In this document: in pieces, positions 22,132 through 30,056 of the stretch | Layout: each line of letters opens with the position of its first letter | Numbering within the stretch: the stretch's first letter is position 1 | Source: an uncultured Oscillospiraceae bacterium | GTDB lineage: Bacteria > Bacillota > Clostridia > Oscillospirales > Oscillospiraceae | Assembly: GCA_904395865.1 (NCBI GenBank) | Contig: CAJFNY010000056.1 | Location: forward strand, 1 to 39,556 | DNA length: 39,556 nt | Direction of reading: 5' to 3' | Made by a program: the position numbers and the translations under genes | Notes under the pieces: generated by a model | What the model was told of the DNA's origin: nothing | The model's database searches: none | What the model saw: only the letters and a program-made list of their open reading frames with translations

Positions 22132-23199
22132 TCAGTTGGTGGCGGTCACGTTGTACTCGTACTTGGCACGGAACTGCTCCTGGTTCTCAGCCGTGATGAT
22201 GATGGAACCGGAGTCCACGGAGTCGGGCAGCGGGTTGATGCCCAGCTCGCGGTAGTTCTCGACGACCTTCAGGCGGTCGTTGACGTAGGCATGGAGCCAC
22301 TGGGTGGCGATGTAGCCTTCCACGTAGGAGTTCTGCGCGAAGGAAGCGGCAACCTCGCCGTTCTCGATCAGGTCCAGGGTGGCCTCGTCGCGGTCACGGC
22401 CGATGATGACGACCTCGCCGGTCAGGCCGGCCTCGCGGACGGCAGTCGCAGCGCCGACGGCGGTGTAGGCCTGCTGGCCGATGATGCCGACGGTGTCCGG
22501 GTTGGCCTGCAGGGCAGCGCCGATGTTGGTGGCAGCGACGTTGGCGTCGGAGGTGTCGTCGACCTCGACCACGTTGATGCCCTCCACCTCATCCAGGACG
22601 GAGCGGGCGCCGGCCAGGTTGGCAATGGCGGACGGCTGGGCAATGGCCAGCGCGGAGGAGATGATGACGGTACCGGTCTTGCCGTCCAGCTGGCGGAGCA
22701 GCTCCTCGGCCTGGCCGACGCCGGCGTTGTACGGATCGCAGCCGATGAAGCTCAGGCGGTCGGACTCGATGTCGGTGTTGACGCAGATGACGGGCACGCC
22801 GGCGGCGATGGCATTGTCGATGGCGTTGGCGGTCTCATCGGTCTGGCCGTGGAGGATGATGCCGGTGACCTGGTTGGCCACGGCCTGGTCAATGGCCTGG
22901 ACAATCTGGTCGGGCACCAGCTCCTGCGGGCCGGCGAAGTACCACTGGGCGCCGAGATCGTCGGCGGCGGCGTTGACGCCGGCCTTCAGGGCGTCGAAGA
23001 ACTCCAGCTGACCAAGGGACATGATGACGCAGTAGATCTCACCCTCGCCGGGCAGCGTGCCGGTGGTCGTCTCGGTGGTGTCCGAGGTCGCACCCTCATC
23101 GGTGGTGGCCGTGTCGGTGGTGGCCGTGTCCTGTGCGCAGCCGGCCAGGCAGCCGAGCAGCAGGATGGTCGCCAGAAGCAGAGAAACGAGCTTCTTCAT
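22132..23199 (-). CDS. Ribose-type sugar ABC transporter binding lipoprotein
   Basis: A 355-residue lipoprotein of the periplasmic-binding-protein-4 (RbsB-like) family. The lipobox LAGC puts the lipid on C21. A Thr/Asp-rich linker (about 22-50) follows, then the two-lobe domain: VIMSLGQLEFFDALKAGVNA, QIVQAIDQAVANQVTGIILH and GVPVICVNTDIESDRLSFIG. The last stretch is the usual hinge and sugar-binding region. AGGAGG precedes the ATG. The order ATPase, permease, binding protein in the operon is permease first, then ATPase, then this gene. It captures the substrate outside the cell. Family members bind ribose, xylose, inositols or rhizopine, and this one cannot be assigned more narrowly. Confidence 0.93.
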   Translation of the reverse strand: MKKLVSLLLATILLLGCLAGCAQDTATTDTATTDEGATSDTTETTTGTLPGEGEIYCVIMSLGQLEFFDALKAGVNAAADDLGAQWYFAGPQELVPDQIVQAIDQAVANQVTGIILHGQTDETANAIDNAIAAGVPVICVNTDIESDRLSFIGCDPYNAGVGQAEELLRQLDGKTGTVIISSALAIAQPSAIANLAGARSVLDEVEGINVVEVDDTSDANVAATNIGAALQANPDTVGIIGQQAYTAVGAATAVREAGLTGEVVIIGRDRDEATLDLIENGEVAASFAQNSYVEGYIATQWLHAYVNDRLKVVENYRELGINPLPDSVDSGSIIITAENQEQFRAKYEYNVTATN

Positions 23200-23259
23200 T
23201 TTGTTTTCCTCCTAGATTTTATATTTTATTCCCCATGGAATAGACAACGAATCTGAGCC

Positions 23260-24756
23260 TCAGACCGTGTAGCCGGAGGCCATGGCCATCAGCTTCTCCT
23301 CCGAGGCGTCGCGATTGTCCAGGATGCCCATGCAGCGGCCCTCGTACATGACCATGATCCGGTCGCAGGAGGCCAGGATCTCCGGCAGCTCCGACGAAAC
23401 CATGATGACGGCCTTGTTCTGGGAGACCACGTCCCGCAGCAGCAGGTGGATCTCCGCCTTGGCGCCCACGTCGACGCCGCGGGTCGGCTCGTCGATGAGC
23501 ACCACGTCCGGGTCTGCCGACAGCCACATGGACAGCAGCACCTTCTGCTGGTTGCCGCCGGAGAGGTTCATGACCTTGTGCGTCAGGCCGGAGCACTTGA
23601 TGGACATGGCCTTGATGTACTTCTTGGCATTCTCGGCGATCTTCCGGTAGCGGACCCAGCCGCCGGGTGCGTACCGCTCGGTGGACGCCGCGGCGATGTT
23701 CTGCTGCACGTCCAGGCCCAGGAACAGGCCGAGGATCTTGCGCTCCTTGGTGATGTAGGCCAGCTTGTTGCGCTTGGCGTCGTAGGGGTTGCGGACCCGC
23801 ACCGGCTTGCCGTGGATCCGGACGGAGCCGCCCGTCAAGCCGCGCCATCCGAAGAGCGTCTCCAGCAGCTCCGTGCGGCCGGAGCCCTCCAGGCCGGCAA
23901 TGCCGAGAATCTCGCCGGCATGCAGCTGGAAGCTGATGTCCTGCACGGCCTTGCCGCTGCAGAGGCCGTCGGCCTCCATCACGACGTCGCCGATGGGTGT
24001 GGAGCCGACCTTGTAGTCGTAGCTGACGTCGCGGCCGACCATGTAGCGGACCATCTGCTCCTTGGTGACGTCCTTCGTCATGGGCATCGTCACCACGTGC
24101 TCGCCGTCCTTGAGGACCGTCAGCGCGTCGGCCAGCTCCACCACCTCGTCCAGGCGGTGGGAGATATAGATGATGGTGACGCCCCGGGCCTTCATGTCGC
24201 GGATCAGCTCAAAGAGCTTCTCCACCTCCACCTGGGTCAGCGCCGAGGTGGGCTCATCCAGGATGACCACCCGGGCGTTCTCGTGCAGCAGGGAGGCGAT
24301 TTCCACCATCTGCTGAGAGCCCAGGCTCAGGTTCCGCATGTCTGCCTTCTCGTCGATGTAGTCCAGCCCGCACGTGTCGAGGATCTTCCGTGCTGACTGG
24401 TAGAGCAGCTTGTAGTCGATGTGGCCGCCCCTGGTGGGCACCGCGCCGGCAAACAGGTTGCTGGCCACGTCCAGGTGCAGGAAGTTGGAAAGCTCCTGGT
24501 ACACCACGCCCACGCCGGCCCGCTTGGCATCCTCCGGGGATTTGAAGTGGACCGTCTGCCCGAACAGCTCCACGTGGCCGCCGTCGCAGCCCTGCACACC
24601 GGCCAGGATCTTGATGAGGGTCGACTTGCCGGCGCCGTTTTCGCCGATGATGCAGTGAACATCGCCCTCGTGAATCTCAAAGCTGACGTTGTCCAGTGCC
24701 CGGACACCCGGGAACACCTTTGTGACATCCACCAGCCGAATTGCGGTATTTGCCAT
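23260..24756 (-). CDS. Ribose-type sugar ABC transporter ATPase (double domain)
   Basis: A 498-residue ATPase with two fused nucleotide-binding domains, as in RbsA/MglA. The N-terminal domain has GENGAGKSTLIKIL, signature LSLGSQQMVEIASL and VVILDEPTSALT. The C-terminal domain has the degenerate Walker A GLEGSGRTELLETLFG, signature LSGGNQQKVLLSMWL and VVLIDEPTRGVDVGAKAEIH. This asymmetry is normal for the family. I chose the internal ATG at 24754-24756 (MANTAIRLVD) with GGAGG 7 bases upstream. It lies 26 bases after the permease stop and powers import of the binding-protein ligand. Confidence 0.95.
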   Translation of the reverse strand: MANTAIRLVDVTKVFPGVRALDNVSFEIHEGDVHCIIGENGAGKSTLIKILAGVQGCDGGHVELFGQTVHFKSPEDAKRAGVGVVYQELSNFLHLDVASNLFAGAVPTRGGHIDYKLLYQSARKILDTCGLDYIDEKADMRNLSLGSQQMVEIASLLHENARVVILDEPTSALTQVEVEKLFELIRDMKARGVTIIYISHRLDEVVELADALTVLKDGEHVVTMPMTKDVTKEQMVRYMVGRDVSYDYKVGSTPIGDVVMEADGLCSGKAVQDISFQLHAGEILGIAGLEGSGRTELLETLFGWRGLTGGSVRIHGKPVRVRNPYDAKRNKLAYITKERKILGLFLGLDVQQNIAAASTERYAPGGWVRYRKIAENAKKYIKAMSIKCSGLTHKVMNLSGGNQQKVLLSMWLSADPDVVLIDEPTRGVDVGAKAEIHLLLRDVVSQNKAVIMVSSELPEILASCDRIMVMYEGRCMGILDNRDASEEKLMAMASGYTV

Positions 24757-24782
24757 ATTCGCACCTCCTGCCGACTGCGGGC

Positions 24783-25790
24783 TCACGCCTTGACCTTTCT
24801 CTTCTTCAGCAGCATGTCGACGCCCACGGCCAGGATCAGGATGCAGCCGTTGATGACCTGGGTATAGCTGGTGTTCAGATAGAGCAGCGTGATGGCATTC
24901 GTGACCAGCTGCATCAGCGCCACGCCCAGGACCGCGCCCAGGACGCTGCCGACGCCGCCGTCCATGGAGACGCCGCCCACCAGCAGGGCCACCACGTTCC
25001 GAAACTCCAGGCTGTCGCCGGCGTTCTGGGAGCAGCTGCCGAGGCGGGCCATCAGGATGATGCCGGCGAAGGCCGACACGGTGCCGGTGATGGCGTAGGT
25101 GATGACGGTGAACCGCTCCACATTGATGCCGGCCAGCTTGGCGGACGCCTTGTTGGAGCCGATGAAATAGGCGTTATGGAAGAAGTTGGAGTACTTCAGA
25201 AGCACCCAGCCCACCACGACGACGATGATCATATAGATGATCGTGATGGGGATGCCGGCGGGCGTCGCACGGCCCAGCACCAGGAAGCTCTCCGGGAAGG
25301 AGGAGATGGTGCCGCCGGCCAGCAGCACCAGCGCGGCGCCGCGGTAGGCCATCCAGGTGCCCATGGTGGCGACCAGGGGCGTCAGGCCCAGCTTGTTGAT
25401 GATGACGCCGTTGAGCGCGCCCAGCAGGAAGCCGGAGACGAGGCCGATGAGAATCGCCAGAGGCACCGCCACGCCGCGGTCGAGCATCATGGCACAGATG
25501 GCGCCGTTGAGGCACAGGGCCGAGCCGCCGGAGAAGTCGATGTTGCCGGCGATCAGCGAGATGCACATGGGAATGGCGATCATCATGTCGGTGCTCATGC
25601 CCTGCAGCACCACGCGGAAGTTGCTGGTGCGGAAGAAGGTATCCGTCGCAGCGGTCAGACATGCGCAGAAGATCACCAGCAGGATGGCCAGCGACACCTC
25701 GCGCTTCTGCAGGATCCGACCGATCTGGGCGCCAACGCCGCCCTCCTTGGCGATGGCGTGCCCCTGCGGGCTCGTTTTCTTGACACTCAT
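24783..25790 (-). CDS. Ribose-type sugar ABC transporter permease
   Basis: A 335-residue permease of the RbsC/BPD_transp_2 family with about eight to ten membrane segments. Typical pieces are MIAIPMCISLIAGNIDFSGG, GALNGVIINKLGLTPLVATM, and AKLAGINVERFTVITYAITG, with GGVSMDGGVGSVLGAVLGVA near 285. The cytoplasmic N-terminus is polar (about residues 1-38). A run of G precedes the ATG. It is the first structural gene after the operator at 25822-25837. The typical order in other operons is ATPase then permease; here it is reversed, which is common in Firmicutes. Confidence 0.93.
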   Translation of the reverse strand: MSVKKTSPQGHAIAKEGGVGAQIGRILQKREVSLAILLVIFCACLTAATDTFFRTSNFRVVLQGMSTDMMIAIPMCISLIAGNIDFSGGSALCLNGAICAMMLDRGVAVPLAILIGLVSGFLLGALNGVIINKLGLTPLVATMGTWMAYRGAALVLLAGGTISSFPESFLVLGRATPAGIPITIIYMIIVVVVGWVLLKYSNFFHNAYFIGSNKASAKLAGINVERFTVITYAITGTVSAFAGIILMARLGSCSQNAGDSLEFRNVVALLVGGVSMDGGVGSVLGAVLGVALMQLVTNAITLLYLNTSYTQVINGCILILAVGVDMLLKKRKVKA

Positions 25791-25821
25791 TTTGGTTTCC
25801 CCCTAAAACTTCGCCTTGTTT

Positions 25822-25837
25822 TTGCACTCGCGTGCAC
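25822..25837. promoter_or_regulatory. LacI-type operator before the sugar operon
   Basis: TTGCACTCGCGTGCAC: the arms are near-palindromic around a central CG, and the reverse strand reads CGAGTGCA in one half. It lies 32 bases before the permease ATG. It matches the site before the DUF4432 gene and half of the site before the regulator gene. No clean promoter could be fixed here; TTGATT sits upstream but lacks a good -10. Confidence 0.65.
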
Positions 25838-25916
25838 TTTTATGGAATCAAGATCCGCCGCAGCGGCCTTTCCCGGTTTTGACCGGCCCGGCGCTGCCGC
25901 CGAACCCCTCGCCGTC

Positions 25917-26975
25917 TCAGTCCTCGATGCACTCGCTGGTCATGATGTAGAGCGGCGTCTTATTGATGACCTCCGGCACCTTTCCCTCCGTGATGTACTG
26001 GAAAAGCAGCCGCAGGGCCAGGTAGGAGAAGCTCTCGGGCTTCTGCTCGATGATGACCTTGATGAAGCCGCCGCGCATCAGCTCAATGCCCTCGGTTGAC
26101 AGGTCGAAGCCCACCAGGGCGATGTCCTGCCGGTGCAGGTCCCGGAGCACGCGGCCGGCGACACTCGTGTTGGCGTCGGTGCAGAAGATGCCGGCCACAT
26201 CCTCATGGGTGACGATACTGTGCACCGTGTCGTAATAGAGGTTGGAGTTCTCCGGCAGATTCATCTCAAAGGTCTGGATGTTGGGGTAGTGCTCCGTCAT
26301 CCGGTCCCGGAAGCCCCGGCAGCGCTGGCGCGTCTGCATGTGGTCGAAGCCCTGGTTGATAACGAACACCTTGCCGTGCTTGCCCACGTAGTTGGCCAGG
26401 ATCTGGCCGCCGATCCGGCCGGAGCGGTAGGCGTCCGGCCCCACGTAGCAGAGGCGCTGGCTGTCCGGCGCGTCGGCGCCGAAGGTGACGACCGGCTTGC
26501 CGGCCGCGACGAGGGCGTTGATCTCGCTGTTGAGCTGGTTGGCGCTGAAGGGCTGCACCACGACGCCGCGGATGGAGTCGTCCGCCAGCAGCGCGTCCAG
26601 CAGCGGCTTCTGGGCCTGCCAGCCCAGCTGCCGGGTGATGTGGAACTCCAGGTCCAGCCCGAAGTCCACCAGTTCCTTGTGGCACTGGCGGAAGCCCTGC
26701 TCCACCTCCGGGAAGTAGGCGTCCGTCGTCTGGGAGTAGACCACCGCCAGCTTGACCTGCCGGTTGCGGGCCAGGGCGCTGGCCGCCCGGTTGCGCGTGT
26801 AGTGGAGCTCCTCGGCGGCCCGGAGGACGGCCTCCCGGGTGCGCTCCCGGACGTTGGGCTCGCCGCCCATGACCTTTTTCACCGTCCGCAGCGCGTAGCC
26901 CGAGCGCTCCGCCACGTCCTTCAGGGTCGGGCGCGGACGGATCTGGCCGTCTGCCCTTCTGTGCTCCGTCTGCAA
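25917..26975 (-). CDS. LacI-family regulator of the sugar regulon
   Basis: About 352 residues. The N-terminal helix-turn-helix is seen in TLKDVAERSGYALRTVKKVM (about 17-36), close to the LacI signature but with ALRTVKKV in the recognition region, and is followed by the hinge helix LHYTRNRAASALARNR. The ligand domain is of the ribose-binding-protein type: KLAVVYSQTTDAYFPEVEQG, GVVVQPFSANQL, and GIFCTDANTSVAGRVL near 270. No ATG fits. The first in-frame TTG (26997-26999) has no ribosome site, while the TTG at 26973-26975 follows AAGGAAG by 8 bases and is my choice. It is preceded by its own strong promoter and an operator, so autoregulation is likely. It probably controls the transporter operon and the DUF4432 gene, as their operators match. 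Confidence 0.88.
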   Translation of the reverse strand: MQTEHRRADGQIRPRPTLKDVAERSGYALRTVKKVMGGEPNVRERTREAVLRAAEELHYTRNRAASALARNRQVKLAVVYSQTTDAYFPEVEQGFRQCHKELVDFGLDLEFHITRQLGWQAQKPLLDALLADDSIRGVVVQPFSANQLNSEINALVAAGKPVVTFGADAPDSQRLCYVGPDAYRSGRIGGQILANYVGKHGKVFVINQGFDHMQTRQRCRGFRDRMTEHYPNIQTFEMNLPENSNLYYDTVHSIVTHEDVAGIFCTDANTSVAGRVLRDLHRQDIALVGFDLSTEGIELMRGGFIKVIIEQKPESFSYLALRLLFQYITEGKVPEVINKTPLYIMTSECIED

Positions 26976-27000
26976 GCGACCAGCTTCCTTTCCAAGCAAA

Positions 27001-27016
27001 ATGCACTCGTGGCTAC
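27001..27016. promoter_or_regulatory. LacI-type operator, regulator gene
   Basis: ATGCACTCGTGGCTAC: the left half (ATGCACTCG) equals the other two sites, but the right half is degenerate. It lies about 12 bases downstream of the regulator's -10, where bound protein would block transcription (autoregulation). Confidence 0.5.
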
Positions 27017-27028
27017 TTTCATGGTTCC

Positions 27029-27056
27029 ATTATAGCATCTGGAAAAAAGCTGTCAA
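27029..27056 (-). promoter_or_regulatory. Promoter of the LacI-family regulator
   Basis: On the minus strand, TTGACA (27051-27056) and TATAAT (27029-27034) are perfect hexamers with a 16-base spacer. Confidence 0.85.
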
Positions 27057-27079
27057 TGCAAAGGATTCACAAAATGAAA

Positions 27080-27123
27080 CCCCGAATTTTGTACGCTTCC
27101 ACCCCTCCGCTCACGCTTCGGGG
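27080..27123 (-). terminator. Weak terminator-like structure after the DUF4432 gene
   Basis: CCCCGAA (27080-27086) and TTCGGGG (27117-27123) can pair across a 30-base loop, followed on the minus strand by TTTCATTTTG. The loop is long and the right arm lies in the coding end, so this is a weak call. Confidence 0.3.
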
Positions 27124-28160
27124 CACAGAAACGCCTCTGCCGACACGTCCGTCTCCATGGATGCACCGGGCTCCAGATGCAGCAATCCGCCGTTCTGCTG
27201 CGCCGTGGCATAGTCCGAGGGCATGGTGGACCAGGGCTCCACACCCATGACGTACGCGCGGCCGTACCAGGGATACGTGTCGATGCCGCAGTAGAGGCCC
27301 CAGATCCACAGATGCGGGAAGACCGTCCGGTCCCAGCGCATGCGCATGCCCAGGCCCAGGCGCTCGCTGACCAGCTCGTACTGCCCCTCCTCCAGGTCGG
27401 AGATGGCGTACTCCATATACAGATGCTCCGACGGGTCGTAGGCGCGGCTCATGTCCACGGGCTTGCCGTCCTTTCCCGGCAGGGTGGGCCACTTACCGGC
27501 CGTCTCCCGGTCGAAGGGGCAGTGGTGGGCGATGGTGGACGCCGGCACCAGCACCGAAGGCGTCCCCGTCAGGCGCAGCCGGACGCTGCCGTCCAGGAAC
27601 GGGAAGCCGAAGGCCGGATGGTGCCCCCACATGAACGCCTGACGGGTGCCGCCCAGGTTCGTCACCTTCTGGTGCAGATACAGCGTCGGATCGCCGGCCT
27701 GCAGGCGGACCGTCTTTTCCAGCAGGAACGGCGTCCGGATGGTGCGCAGGCTCAGCAGCACCTCCACCTTCTCCGGCGTGTCCTCCACCACGCGGCACTC
27801 CCACGGGTACAGGCACGCCTCGCCGTGGGTGCCGATGGCAGCGCCGCTGTACTTGGCCGGGCCGCCGTACGTGGGAAACAGCTCCTGCCAGCCGCCGGCA
27901 TACGCATCCAGAAAGCTGCCGTTGGGCGGCGGCGTGGTGGAAATGTGGTGCACGTTCTTCAGCTCATTGAACGAGTGCCAGAGGAACTCCGTGTCGGTGG
28001 GCTTGTGGAGGAACTCGACGATGTCGGCGCCCTTCCCCAGGGCCACCGTCACGCGCAGCTTCTCATTTTCCAGGGTCAGCATGTCGGTGCCCTGCCAGAC
28101 GTACTGGCGGAGGCGACAGCCGTAGTTGCGGGTATGGGTGTAGGTTTCCGGGTGAAACAT
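27111..28160 (-). CDS. DUF4432 / aldose 1-epimerase-like protein
   Basis: A 349-residue beta-sandwich protein of the aldose-epimerase (galactose mutarotase-like) superfamily, closest to the DUF4432 group. Visible parts are LENEKLRVTVALGKGADIVE near 28, the histidine stretch FMWGHHPAFGFPFLDGS near 185, and FPHLWIWGLYCGIDTYPWYG near 295. Family members interconvert sugar anomers or bind sugar-like ligands. It lacks a signal peptide, so it is cytoplasmic. GAGAGG lies shortly before the ATG. It has its own promoter and an operator matching the LacI sites, and is upstream of, and in the same orientation as, the regulator gene and sugar operon. It would feed the correct anomer to the isomerase-like protein. 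Confidence 0.85.
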   Translation of the reverse strand: MFHPETYTHTRNYGCRLRQYVWQGTDMLTLENEKLRVTVALGKGADIVEFLHKPTDTEFLWHSFNELKNVHHISTTPPPNGSFLDAYAGGWQELFPTYGGPAKYSGAAIGTHGEACLYPWECRVVEDTPEKVEVLLSLRTIRTPFLLEKTVRLQAGDPTLYLHQKVTNLGGTRQAFMWGHHPAFGFPFLDGSVRLRLTGTPSVLVPASTIAHHCPFDRETAGKWPTLPGKDGKPVDMSRAYDPSEHLYMEYAISDLEEGQYELVSERLGLGMRMRWDRTVFPHLWIWGLYCGIDTYPWYGRAYVMGVEPWSTMPSDYATAQQNGGLLHLEPGASMETDVSAEAFLCPEA

Positions 28161-28197
28161 GGTTCCCTCTCCTCTCCGGGCCGCGTGGGCGGCAAAT

Positions 28198-28213
28198 GTG
28201 CATTCGAGTGTAC
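28198..28213. promoter_or_regulatory. LacI-type operator, DUF4432 gene
   Basis: GTGCATTCGAGTGTAC, a 16-base near-palindrome with a central CG (6 of 8 positions symmetric). It aligns with the site at 25822-25837 (its reverse reads TACACTCGAATGCAC against TGCACTCGCGTGCAC). It lies 37 bases before the start codon and about 70 bases past the -10, a position that suggests a roadblock. Confidence 0.65.
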
Positions 28214-28283
28214 GTTTTTGCCGCAGCCGTCGGTGCGGCGGTTTCGTATGAGGGCGCTGCAGGCAGCCCCCTCCTTAAGCCCT

Positions 28284-28311
28284 ATTATAGAGGGTTTGTA
28301 CCAAAAGTCAA
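28284..28311 (-). promoter_or_regulatory. Promoter of the DUF4432 gene
   Basis: On the minus strand, TTGACT (28306-28311) and TATAAT (28284-28289) have a 16-base spacer. The leader to the ATG is about 117 bases and contains the operator at 28198-28213. Confidence 0.75.
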
Positions 28312-28399
28312 TTTGCAGTTCTCATCTTTTTTTCAATTTTCCTTTTCGAAAGTTTTGCCGCCATCCTCCGGCGGTGCACCCGGGGGACGCCGCAAATGC

Positions 28400-28434
28400 A
28401 AAAACCCCGCCGCGCCGGAATCGGCGCGGCGGGG
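28400..28434 (-). terminator. Terminator of the left liv operon
   Basis: CCCCGCCGCGCC (28405-28416) pairs perfectly with its complement (28423-28434) and is followed on the minus strand by TTTTT. It lies 82 bases past the livF stop. The rest of the 355-base gap 28161-28515 holds the DUF4432 promoter and operator; no other gene is seen. Confidence 0.85.
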
Positions 28435-28515
28435 TCGGCCCGTCAGGAGCGTCTCCCACGGGCATTTTTGCGACAGGTGATTGCACGCGAAGCGTATTCT
28501 CTCCGCAGCGGCGGC

Positions 28516-29223
28516 TCAGCCGCCCAGATAGGCGGCCTTGACGGCCGGGCTCTCGGCCATCTCCCGGCCGGTGCCGGACATGGTGATCCGCCCGGTCTCC
28601 AGGACGTAGGCCCGATCGGCCACCTCCAGAGCCATGGAGGCGTTCTGCTCCACCAGCAGGATCGTGGTGCCGGCGGCGTGGAGCTCGCGGATGATGTCGA
28701 AGATCTGCTCCACCAGCAGCGGGGCCAGGCCCATGGACGGCTCGTCCAGCATCACCAGCTTCGGGTGGGACATCATGGCCCGGCCCATGGCCAGCATCTG
28801 CTGTTCGCCGCCGGACAGGGTGCCGGCCACCTGCCTGCGCCGCTCCTTGAGCCGCGGGAACTTCTCAAAGACGCTCTCCAGGTCGGCGGTGACGCCGCCG
28901 CCGGGCTGCGTATAGGCCCCCATCTCCAGGTTCTCCTGCACCGTCATCTGCAGGAACACCCGCCGTCCCTCCGGGCACTGGGCCAGGCCCATGGAGACGA
29001 TCTTGTGGGGCGGCACGTGGCCGATGGGCTTGCCCAGGAACTCGATGGCGCCGGTGCGGCTGCGCAGCAGGCCGGAAATCGTGTTCAGAATCGTGGACTT
29101 GCCAGCGCCGTTGGCGCCGATCAGCGTGACGATCTCGCCCTCATTGACCGTGAAGGAGACGCCCTTGATGGCGTGGATGGAGCCGTAATAGACGTTGATA
29201 TTGTCGACCTTCAGCAATTCCAT
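28516..29223 (-). CDS. livF: Branched-chain amino acid-type ABC transporter ATPase LivF
   Basis: A 235-residue ATPase with Walker A IGANGAGKSTILN near 38, signature LSGGEQQMLAMGRAM near 137, Walker B VMLDEPSMGLAPLLVEQ and switch ILLVEQNA. LDEPSMGLAP and VEQN are the LivF hallmarks. I chose the ATG at 29221-29223 with GGAGG 7 bases upstream; the in-frame GTG six bases earlier overlaps the livG stop and has worse spacing. It ends the left liv operon (binding protein, livH, livM, livG, livF). It pairs with LivG to drive import. The substrate may be Leu, Ile or Val, but Liv paralogues also carry other amino acids, urea or aromatic acids. Confidence 0.94.
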   Translation of the reverse strand: MELLKVDNINVYYGSIHAIKGVSFTVNEGEIVTLIGANGAGKSTILNTISGLLRSRTGAIEFLGKPIGHVPPHKIVSMGLAQCPEGRRVFLQMTVQENLEMGAYTQPGGGVTADLESVFEKFPRLKERRRQVAGTLSGGEQQMLAMGRAMMSHPKLVMLDEPSMGLAPLLVEQIFDIIRELHAAGTTILLVEQNASMALEVADRAYVLETGRITMSGTGREMAESPAVKAAYLGG

Positions 29224-29225
29224 GG

Positions 29226-30056
29226 TCACGCCTCCTTCTTCTTGCCCAGGTACGCCTCGATGACCAGGGGGTTGGCCTGGATCTCGGCCGGCGTGCCCTT
29301 GGCGATGACCTTGCCATAGTTGAGCACGCAGATGCCCTCGCAGATGCCCATGACGAGATTCATATCGTGCTCGATGAGCATGATGGCGATGTGGAACATG
29401 TCGCGGATCTTGCGGATGTTGTCCATGAGCTCGGCCGTCTCCGACGGGTTCATGCCGGCGGCCGGCTCGTCCAGCAGCAGGATGCCGGGATTGGTGGCCA
29501 GGGCGCGGACGATCTCCAGCCGGCGCTGGGCGCCGTACGGCAGGGAGCCTGCCCGGTGGTCGGCCAGGTCCTGCATGTCAAAGATGGACAGCAGCTCCAT
29601 GGCCCGCTCATGGGCGGCCTTCTCCTGCTTCCAGTATCTGGGCAGCCGGAAGATGCCGGTCCACATGGAGTACGGCAGCTGGTTGTGAAGGCCGATCTTT
29701 ACATTCTCCTCCACCGTCAGGGAGGCGAACAGGCGGATGTTCTGGAACGTCCGGGCGATGCCGGCCTGGTTGACCTGGACGGTGTTCATGCCGTGGGTGT
29801 CGATGCCGTTGAGAAGGATCGTGCCGCGGGTGGGCTGGTAGACCTTCGTGAGCAGGTTGAACACCGTCGTCTTGCCGGCGCCGTTGGGGCCGATGAGGCC
29901 GGCGATCTCCGTGCGGCCGATGGTCAGGTTCAGGTCGTCCACGGCCGTCAGGCCGCCGAAGTCGATGCCCAGGCCGATGCACTCCAGGATCGGCGACTTG
30001 TCGGCATCCCGCTCCGGGATGCGCGCCTCGCGCTGGACGGATACGAGCTTACTCAT
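29226..30056 (-). CDS. livG: Branched-chain amino acid-type ABC transporter ATPase LivG
   Basis: A 276-residue ATPase. A 22-residue variable N-terminus precedes the ATPase core, with Walker A IGPNGAGKTTVFNLL near 55, Q-loop GIARTFQNIRLFASLTVEEN, signature LPYGAQRRLEIVRALAT, Walker B ILLLDEPAAGMNPSE and IMLIEHDMNLVM. ARTFQNIRLF and LDEPAAGMNP are typical of LivG. It overlaps the livM end by 8 bases and is separated from the livF ATG by 2 bases. It lacks the insertion seen in the right-hand LivG. Confidence 0.94.
   Translation of the reverse strand: MSKLVSVQREARIPERDADKSPILECIGLGIDFGGLTAVDDLNLTIGRTEIAGLIGPNGAGKTTVFNLLTKVYQPTRGTILLNGIDTHGMNTVQVNQAGIARTFQNIRLFASLTVEENVKIGLHNQLPYSMWTGIFRLPRYWKQEKAAHERAMELLSIFDMQDLADHRAGSLPYGAQRRLEIVRALATNPGILLLDEPAAGMNPSETAELMDNIRKIRDMFHIAIMLIEHDMNLVMGICEGICVLNYGKVIAKGTPAEIQANPLVIEAYLGKKKEA

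Noticed and set aside
25822-25837. CcpA (cre) site instead of a LacI-type operator
   Set aside because: It lacks the cre pattern TGNAANCGNTNNCA, and the same sequence is repeated at two other promoters next to a LacI gene.
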